Origin: Vandiemenella viatica | Lineage: Eukaryota; Arthropoda; Insecta; Orthoptera; Morabidae | Length of the DNA stretch: 64,000 nt | Reading direction: 5' to 3' | NCBI GenBank assembly: GCA_031002005.1 | Contig: JARYHS010013630.1 | Location: 233,313,539 to 233,377,538, forward strand | Shown here: positions 58,305-64,000 of the stretch, piece after piece | Layout of the letters: every line of letters begins with the position of its first letter | Position numbering within the stretch: position 1 is the stretch's first letter | Notes under the pieces: model-generated | Seen by the model: the letters and a program-made list of their open reading frames with translations, nothing else | Databases searched by the model: none | Told to the model about the DNA's origin: nothing | Translations under genes and position numbers: made by a program

Positions 58305-59408
58305 GATCCACCAAGCGCGCAAAACGTTTCAAACGTTTGCGAACTCAGAATTTGTCCGGTGGAGACGAGGATAGTGCGCACGAACAAAGATTTGCGGGTG
58401 TTTGCAGGTATTCCGGCTGATGTTGGTACATCAAAGAAATTCGTTGTTGTTCGTGCGCGTTCAGTGGAGACAGGTTCAACAACAGAGGAGTTACAGTTTT
58501 AACCGCATTTTAACATCTAGAAATAATATAAGTATGGACTGGTATAGTGAAAAGTGTTTACTGTTAATTAAATCATATAAATCAAAGCCGCAGATATGGC
58601 AGAGAAGTCACAAATATTACTACAACAAAATCAAAAAGCACGATGTCTGCAACAGATATGGGAATCACTATTGATGTTGTTAAGGGGAAAATAAATTCTT
58701 TGCACTCCTCATTCAGAAGAGAAAAAGTTAAACAGCAGAACCAGATGGTAATAGGAAAAGGTGTGTAATTTTATAAATTATTTTACTTTAACATGTTGGT
58801 GATTTTTTTCGGCCCAGGTCCTTAGTTGCTATGATAACTGTGTTATGATAGTAGTTGGTATGTAAACACGAACTGCGTGTTAATGCATATATAGAAACTG
58901 GAACTGAAGATGCGTTGAATATAGGCGAAACCCGTCTGCCATCAAAAGCATTTGTTTAGTTGCAAGTCGGAAACATAATCCATAACACAATTATTTTGCT
59001 TCATGTTTTTCTATTAATAAATTGTTTCAAAGTAAATAAGGAAATAGTAGTATTTAATTAAACCACGCCTGCTGTCTGTTCGTAAGTCATACAGCAGTTG
59101 AGTGGAATTTCTTGTTTTAAAAAATGCTATATCCAAAATTAAGATTTCCTCTTTCTTTCTTTAATAATGTCCTCTTCTTCACTTAAAACAGACAAAATTA
59201 CTCAAGATGCAGCATTGGCAATAAGTCTTCCTCTCGGAGCCATTTGGACACTGCAGATAGCAGTAGGAACGACGAAAAATGTTCTCACACCAACAATTGT
59301 TTGCTAATATTTGGTTGGTGGAGACAACAAGCCAAACCACCCGTCTGCTACCATACAAACGTTTGCAAATGCCAAAAACGTTTGCAAACTATTAGCGGGT
59401 GGTGGATC
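58305..59408 (+). mobile_element. Probable DNA transposon derivative carrying a MADF relic
   Basis: GATCCACCA at 58305-58313 is mirrored by TGGTGGATC at 59400-59408, and both ends continue with GTTTGCAAACG-like words (CAAACGTTTGCGAAC at about 58331 and GTTTGCAAAC near 59380 and 59361). Inside is a MADF domain relic. MADF- or Myb-type DNA-binding ORFs accompany Harbinger-type transposases, so a Harbinger derivative is possible. The inverted ends are short and imperfect, no transposase was found, and a target duplication was not established. Confidence 0.4.
58534..58764 (+). pseudogene. MADF DNA-binding domain fragment, frameshifted
   Basis: From ATG at 58534 the reading MDWYSEKCLLLIKSYKSKP matches the start of MADF domains (W...L I..Y...P.LW), followed by IWQRSHKYYYNKIKK. 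The rest of the domain continues in two other frames: LQQIW, then MGITIDVVKGKINSL and SFRREKVKQQNQ, which fits the typical end of a MADF domain. At least two single-base shifts break it near 58637-58655. The last words run into AAAAG followed by GTGTG at about 58760, a possible splice donor. MADF domains bind DNA in insect transcription factors and in some transposon-encoded proteins. Confidence 0.6.
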
Positions 59409-60260
59409 CCAGACTTTACGCTACTATCGTAGCCACCTTAACGTAACTACGCTAATTAGAAATATAGAAAACTATTGTCACGTATCGTTTGATTTTGTAG
59501 AGGCAATATTAGCAGAGATAGCAGTTAGGTTGAAATGTAGCCTGGACCAGAATGTTATTGTTACAGCATAAGGCTGGAAGAATTAAGTTATTATTAGTAA
59601 TAAATAAGCCGCTTTCGTGGTGACGACGTGTATCGCGATATAAACTATTCCCGTTTCTTCTGTCAAAGTAATTCTTAGACTTTGTTGTAACCTAGTTCCT
59701 ATAACTGTTACATAGAATATAGCGTAAACATCGAATGCACTTCTCCTTATATAAATGTCTGCATCTGGTTCTAAATAAGCAAAAAGCAACATTTAAACGA
59801 CGTACCATTGTAACTTTGTAACTTACGATTGTCTCAAATTAAAAAAAAAAAACAAAAAAAAACCCTGCTGTTCGTATTTTTGTGCAGTTACTTCCACAAT
59901 TACCTTTTATAACGCATCGCAATTGCACTTTCTTTTAACACTACAATGGCAAAACAAATCAGATTCAATTATTTATTTGAAATTTACACTTTCTTTTAAC
60001 AGTGTAAACGCGAATATAAATGTTCCTCTTTAGCCTAGCAGCGCTGTGGTGGCAATCAGTGTAACTAACACTTCGGGCATTATCGAGACACGCCGAAGAT
60101 CACCGATTCATTGAGGTGAGGTCTCCAGGCTCAACGCATTTTATCAAAGAGTATAATTAAATCATTAGCGCTTAGTAATATTGGAGGGTTTCGAATTCGA
60201 TTCCCTGTCTGTCTATCAACCTCGCCTCTCTATATTGGAGCCGGATTCTTCGGGAATACC
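59409..60260. other. AT-rich DNA, nothing identified
   Basis: An A-rich low-complexity patch lies at about 59840-59863. No gene was recognised. Confidence 0.45.
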
Positions 60261-60299
60261 ACTTACGTGCTTGGAAATTTTGCTGTTATAAAGATTAAA

Positions 60300-60530
60300 G
60301 GTACGGATACACTGCAGCAAGAGCTACCTGGTCTTTTTGTGGTTCTGTCGATACTTCGACTTAGTGGATGGCTACCCGAAAGACGAAGTCGCCCTTCTGC
60401 CTACCTGCATGTTTCATCCGGTCGGGCGCCTGCCAGGCAGACATACGGTGGCTCATCGCCTGGAGTACGCTGGTCTAGTGGCCCGATGGGGCAAGGGGGT
60501 GTACGTTACCGTCGGATCATGGATTTAAAA
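60300..60530 (+). other. GC-rich open segment, possible exon or unknown repeat
   Basis: A 63-codon plus-strand frame at 60337-60528 (starting MWFCRYFDLVDGYPKDE and ending VYVTVGSWI) lies in a GC-rich island of about 230 bp inside AT-rich DNA; a second frame of 95 codons overlaps it. I do not recognise the peptide. It has no clear splice sites at the expected places. Listed as the best unassigned coding-like segment in this part of the window. Confidence 0.18.
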
Positions 60531-60554
60531 TATTGCAGGTGGCAAGAAAAATGA

Positions 60555-61115
60555 TCCTGGGACACATTGAGCATTCAAGATATCCTCAGTCCTTTAAAAC
60601 AAGTCAATACCAATATATACTGCCATTTATACAACATATCCACCACACTTTGCGAAAGTACCAGTGTTAATTCAAGATTTAAATTCTATCAAATGATCTG
60701 CTGGATCTTATACCATTGATAATAGTTAACGGAAACATCGCAGCATCACTGCCCTGATATCTTTTCTACTCCAAAATTTCGCCAGTAATACACAGTTGTA
60801 ATTTTTTTTTTTTTTTTGAAAGTGGGACTTAATTAGCGAGGATCTTGTTGAGGGAAATAAGTCTTCCAAGTTCGGTACTGAAAGGCATTCCGGAGTTACG
60901 AACGACATGAAAACTGGCCAGTTAGAAACAGCTAACTGCTTGAAAGGTCAAGTGTATTACACGGCATTGTTCTTCCTACCCCCCCCCCTTTTCCCGACGC
61001 TAGGAAGGGTCGCCAATCGGCGGGTAACGAAACGGCGATTCAGTACGCGCTGAGTGATCTCATAGACCGTACCTTTCTTGTTTGTTACATGAATCCAGGA
61101 AAATTAAAATCATTT
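60555..61115. other. AT-rich DNA, nothing identified
   Basis: A T run lies at about 60800-60817 and a short C run near 60980-60990. No gene was recognised. Confidence 0.45.
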
Positions 61116-61119
61116 CGTG

Positions 61120-61760
61120 TGAAATACACTACGGCGAAAATTTAAAATCATTAAAAACTGATATAAGTAAAATTCAAAAAATTGTGACACATTGAAAGCG
61201 TAAATTTCAAATTAACACCAGGGACACATGTAAAATTGAAACAAACTTCTTTGGAGAGGTGTCCAGTGTTTCGATTCAACAAGAAAGACGAGACATAGAA
61301 AGCCATGCAGATCCACGAATTGGACCCAAGCGACGAAGAGCGTCGAATCAGCACACCCCGAGTTGCCTTAGAGATTTTACCCCGTGAGTTTGGGCAAATT
61401 AATATCATTTCTATTTAAACCCACTACAGCGGAAAATTTAGGACCATTTCAAAATCGATAAAAATAAACCTTGATAAATTCTGACACTTTTTAAGTAAAA
61501 ATGTCGATATATAAGGTATGAAAGTTTAAACAAAACCAGCGGAACACCATAAGAATTGAAGAAAACCAGCGTTGAGAAGCTGAAAAGTCTCATTTTGCCC
61601 ATCGAGCAAGAAACCCGAGCTAAATAAAACTCGAGTAGCCACGAAATTGGCACAATCGTCGATGTGTGGCGGGACCGAACGGTGTAGGTTGAAGTTACTG
61701 CTTCGTAGGTGCCTCTGATGGATGTGGACTGCCCAGAAGAACACAAAGATACCAAAGTCT
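61120..61760. repeat. Diverged tandem duplication, unit about 305 bp
   Basis: A unit starting CACTACGGCGAAAATTTA (about 61127) recurs at about 61424 as CCACTACAGCGGAAAATTTA. Matching landmarks follow in the same order: ATTGTGACAC against ATTCTGACAC, and CCACGAATTGGACCCAAGCG against CCACGAAATTGGCACAATCG. The copies are clearly diverged, so this is an old duplication or two monomers of a dispersed satellite-like family. Minus-strand frames of 85-105 codons in it are not supported as genes. Confidence 0.6.
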
Positions 61761-62015
61761 ATCAACAGGGGCTCTTTAACTTCAGTCAGCTTTTCTGAAA
61801 CACGTGTCGTAGCAGTAGTCTCTCTCGTGTACCTAAATAAAAAAAATTGCAGTTAAGTACTCATTACTAGATACTCCCGTGTATCTAGTGATATATTAAA
61901 TAGTATTTATTGTTTCACTGGTTATTTAGCAAAAGATAGAAGTATTCGCGTTAACAGTTGCAGTAGCTGCTCTAATTGCTTCCTGTCCCCCCCCCCCTAT
62001 TTTTCCTCGTCCAAT
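61761..62015. other. AT-rich spacer
   Basis: No gene seen. A C-run of nine or more lies at about 61987-61997. Confidence 0.45.
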
Positions 62016-62018
62016 GAT

Positions 62019-62279
62019 ACCTAGCGTGGTCGGTGGGCGGTAATCTCGGGCCTCCCATTCGAAAGGATGCGGGTTGGAATCCCCGTCCGGCAGACCAGAT
62101 TTTGGATTTCTAAGGTTTCCCTAAATCACTCCGAATCACTGTGCCATGACGGTTCTTTTAAAAGACCATGTCCGAATTGCTCCAGTACCCTGCTCCCAGA
62201 CCTTTCCCGACTCTAATGACGTCGGCGAAGAGTAAAGCAATAAGCAAAAAAATAATAAAATAAATAAATAAATAAAAAT
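62019..62279 (+). mobile_element. SINE family A, copy 6, plus strand
   Basis: The head CTAGCGTGGTCGGTGGGCGG, a B box with one change (GGTTGGAATCC), and the family body are present. It ends in an A-rich tail with AAAT repeats at 62247-62279. This is one of the few copies in plus orientation, with its tail microsatellite-like rather than pure poly-A. Confidence 0.72.
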
Positions 62280-62876
62280 CTCCGCATTATTGCTGTTTAC
62301 TAAAACTAGAACCACAAGAATCTAGTCGATCACGACCTAATACAATGTACGATTGTACACTGTATCCAAATCTTAACGTTGCTAGAACCTTACAACTGTA
62401 AGTAGAGTAATAATTACGTGAAAATTGAAAAGCGAATGCACAAATTCAGTAAATAAATATTTATTTCAAACTGAGATACTTTCTTCAGTGAGGAATTAAT
62501 TGTTATTTTGGGAGAGGTGCTCTAGTATTAATAGTTACCAATAACAAACTAACTGAGTTTCATCTGCCTACTGGATTTTCTGCTTTCAGCCCTCCATAAT
62601 TTAAGAATATCACTGTATTCGGAGCGTGGTAGTAACGGTGGGTGCTGAGAAGAATGGCACGCAGCCATTGCTGTGCCTCACGACAGAGTTAATAAACAAT
62701 GGTAAAACTTTATGAGAAGACTGTAGAAGTTTTTTTTTTTTAATATTCACCCTTCCCGCTTTGATTCCACATAACATTTTAACTGAAAACTACAGTTCGC
62801 TAAGATCCTTAACAAAAGGAAAGGTTTTTCTGAGTACAGTTCTGTTCGTTTCCTGATTATTATTATTATTTGTTCT
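62280..62876. other. AT-rich DNA, nothing identified
   Basis: No gene or repeat family was recognised. Confidence 0.45.
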
Positions 62877-62879
62877 AGC

Positions 62880-63046
62880 TTTAAACTTCGTCGGCGTCGA
62901 TGTCATTAGACAAGGGAAAGTGGTAGGGGCAAGGAATGGTAAGGAATTCGGCCAAGACCTTTTGATGGAACCATCGAGTGAAAATACAAATCTGGAGGAG
63001 ACTCGAACCCACGTCCTTCCGAATGCGATGTCACAGCGTTACCTCT
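62880..63046 (-). mobile_element. SINE family A, copy 7, truncated head
   Basis: On the minus strand the copy runs from about 63046 to 62880 with GCATTCGGAAGGACGTGGG-like words, a B box with one change (GGTTCGAGTCT) and the 3' body. The head is cut at the border with the next SINE. Confidence 0.65.
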
Positions 63047-63049
63047 CAC

Positions 63050-63188
63050 CCGCAAATGCCGGGATGCTTCCTTCAAAAGGCCATGACCGAATTCATTGCC
63101 ATTCCTTGCCCACCTTCCTTTCCCGTGTCTAAAGATCTCGCTGTTAGAGAGACGTTAAGCAGATAAAAAAAAAAAAAAAAAAAAAAAA
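63050..63188 (+). mobile_element. SINE family A, copy 8, 3' half with poly-A
   Basis: This copy starts within the body (AAATGCCGGGATGCTTCC), carries the family 3' end (CTAAAGATCTCGCTGTTAGA, then GACGTTAAGCAG) and ends in 24 A (63165-63188). It abuts copy 7 in opposite orientation, head side to head side. 5' truncation is unusual for SINEs, so a local rearrangement or twin-priming-like event is possible. Confidence 0.7.
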
Positions 63189-64000
63189 GTTACAGATTTG
63201 TCATGCAAAATATTCTGTCTGAAAGTAGGTTTTAGCTATCCACTCACTGTTCCCACATAAACGGTAAAATTGTATGAGCGTATAACGAACTCTGTTTTCA
63301 CTGTTTTAGTACGGATTATGAAAGTAGATGATAGAAAAACCATGCTGTATACTTATAGCAATTTAACCGAACTGATGATTCCTGCTTAAACACCCCAGCA
63401 GTTAACTTGGCAGGTGCCACACCTGACCTTTATGGGACATATTAATATTTGCCTCAAAAGTGTCAGACACTTTGAAAATGAGATGAGACATATGGCAGAA
63501 ATTATAATTAAAGAAGATTTTGCTGAGCTATTTTGCCCTTCTGTAACTGCAGTAATGGTGTTTCAACACAATACTGATAAATACATCAAATATTTGATAT
63601 TAAAATAGTCAGAAATTGAGACAGAGAAAAATAATGAGTATTTTCAAATATAGAAGTGGTTGTTAACCGGATTTTTTTACAAATTGTAATGTAAAACTGA
63701 AGTAACGTTATCAACAAGCTGATTGTTAAAATGGTATAGTTTTATCGCAATGAATCATTTTGCGTTTACTAATAAACGAGCTGGAAATTCTTTTATTAAC
63801 ATTGTTTATTGAAGTTATGACACCTGGAACTTCCAATATAATTAATTTATTTTCAAGCCCATCTCTTAACCGAGGACTTTAACACACTTGGTGACTTTGA
63901 TCAGCACTTGCGACGGGCTTAGCTGTTAGGAACTTCGGTGGTCAAATTAACTTTCTCCATCCCCTACATGGCAAGTATGGTTGGAGAGGTGGTGGTTAGT
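63189..64000. other. AT-rich DNA to the window end
   Basis: A 64-codon plus-strand frame at 63414-63608 shows no recognisable motif. Nothing else was identified. Confidence 0.45.

Noticed and set aside
1..64000. CRISPR arrays, rRNA genes, bacterial operons
   Set aside because: No regularly spaced repeats with unique spacers, no rRNA core sequences, and no closely packed ORFs with ribosome binding sites; the window is eukaryotic in character.
1..64000. LTR retrotransposon or endogenous retrovirus coding regions
   Set aside because: No protease, integrase or envelope-like motif was seen in any frame; all reverse transcriptase motifs found belong to LINE-type enzymes.

Overview
This 64 kb window looks like intergenic or intronic DNA from a large, AT-rich arthropod genome. 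I infer an insect, and an orthopteran or locust-like genome is plausible. The reasons are the very low gene density, several unrelated non-LTR retrotransposon (LINE) families nested in one another, at least two tRNA-derived SINE families, a piggyBac element with TTAA target sites, and an initiator plus downstream promoter element (Inr/DPE) arrangement at a LINE 5' end. I found no convincing host protein-coding gene, no rRNA, no genuine tRNA gene and no CRISPR array. Species assignment is inference only.

Region by region. 0-2.5 kb holds a GC-richer core flanked by an old inverted repeat. 2.5-3.2 kb has a LINE 3' tail and a SINE with a perfect 12-bp target-site duplication. 3.2-15.7 kb is mostly featureless AT-rich DNA with long poly-T runs, one GC-rich block (11.6-12.1 kb) and a ribozyme-like motif at 10.4 kb. 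15.7-18.1 kb holds a foldback hairpin between two direct repeats, a LINE relic and two copies of a second SINE family. 18.85-19.87 kb is an internally deleted piggyBac. 20.64-26.25 kb is a full-length I-group LINE with target-site duplications, ORF1, ORF2 (endonuclease, reverse transcriptase, RNase H) and a 49-nt poly-A tail. 26.95-29.1 kb is a decayed RTE-like LINE on the minus strand. 29.56-34.6 kb is a Jockey-like LINE on the minus strand, split by a second, 5'-truncated LINE at 32.2-32.76 kb. 34.9-44 kb is AT-rich with two large foldback hairpins (39.0-39.3 and 40.5-40.7 kb) and two GC-rich blocks. 44.5-45.5 kb has a CpG-rich block and opposed AGGTC arrays. 46-51.3 kb carries more SINE copies and a LINE tail. 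51.6-53.3 kb is a second copy of the truncated LINE, bracketed by a long inverted repeat. 56.4-60.5 kb has a SINE remnant, a CpG-rich block and a MADF-domain relic inside a probable DNA transposon. 61.1-61.8 kb is a diverged tandem duplication, and 62-63.2 kb has three more SINE copies.

The genes present therefore work together only as transposon machinery. The LINE ORF1 products would bind RNA, and the ORF2 products would nick DNA and reverse-transcribe. The SINEs have pol III-type heads and would depend on LINE enzymes. The piggyBac and MADF elements are cut-and-paste derivatives. Points most worth a second look are: (1) the I-group LINE, whose frames are broken only by about nine indels and by no nonsense change, alongside intact ends; (2) a recurring foldback design in which arms carry a CTGANGA-stem-GAAAC-like pattern that resembles a hammerhead ribozyme core but appears to have one extra A; (3) the piggyBac derivative that keeps both ends of the transposase and lacks its catalytic middle; and (4) the inverted repeat enclosing a LINE copy that has lost its catalytic box.
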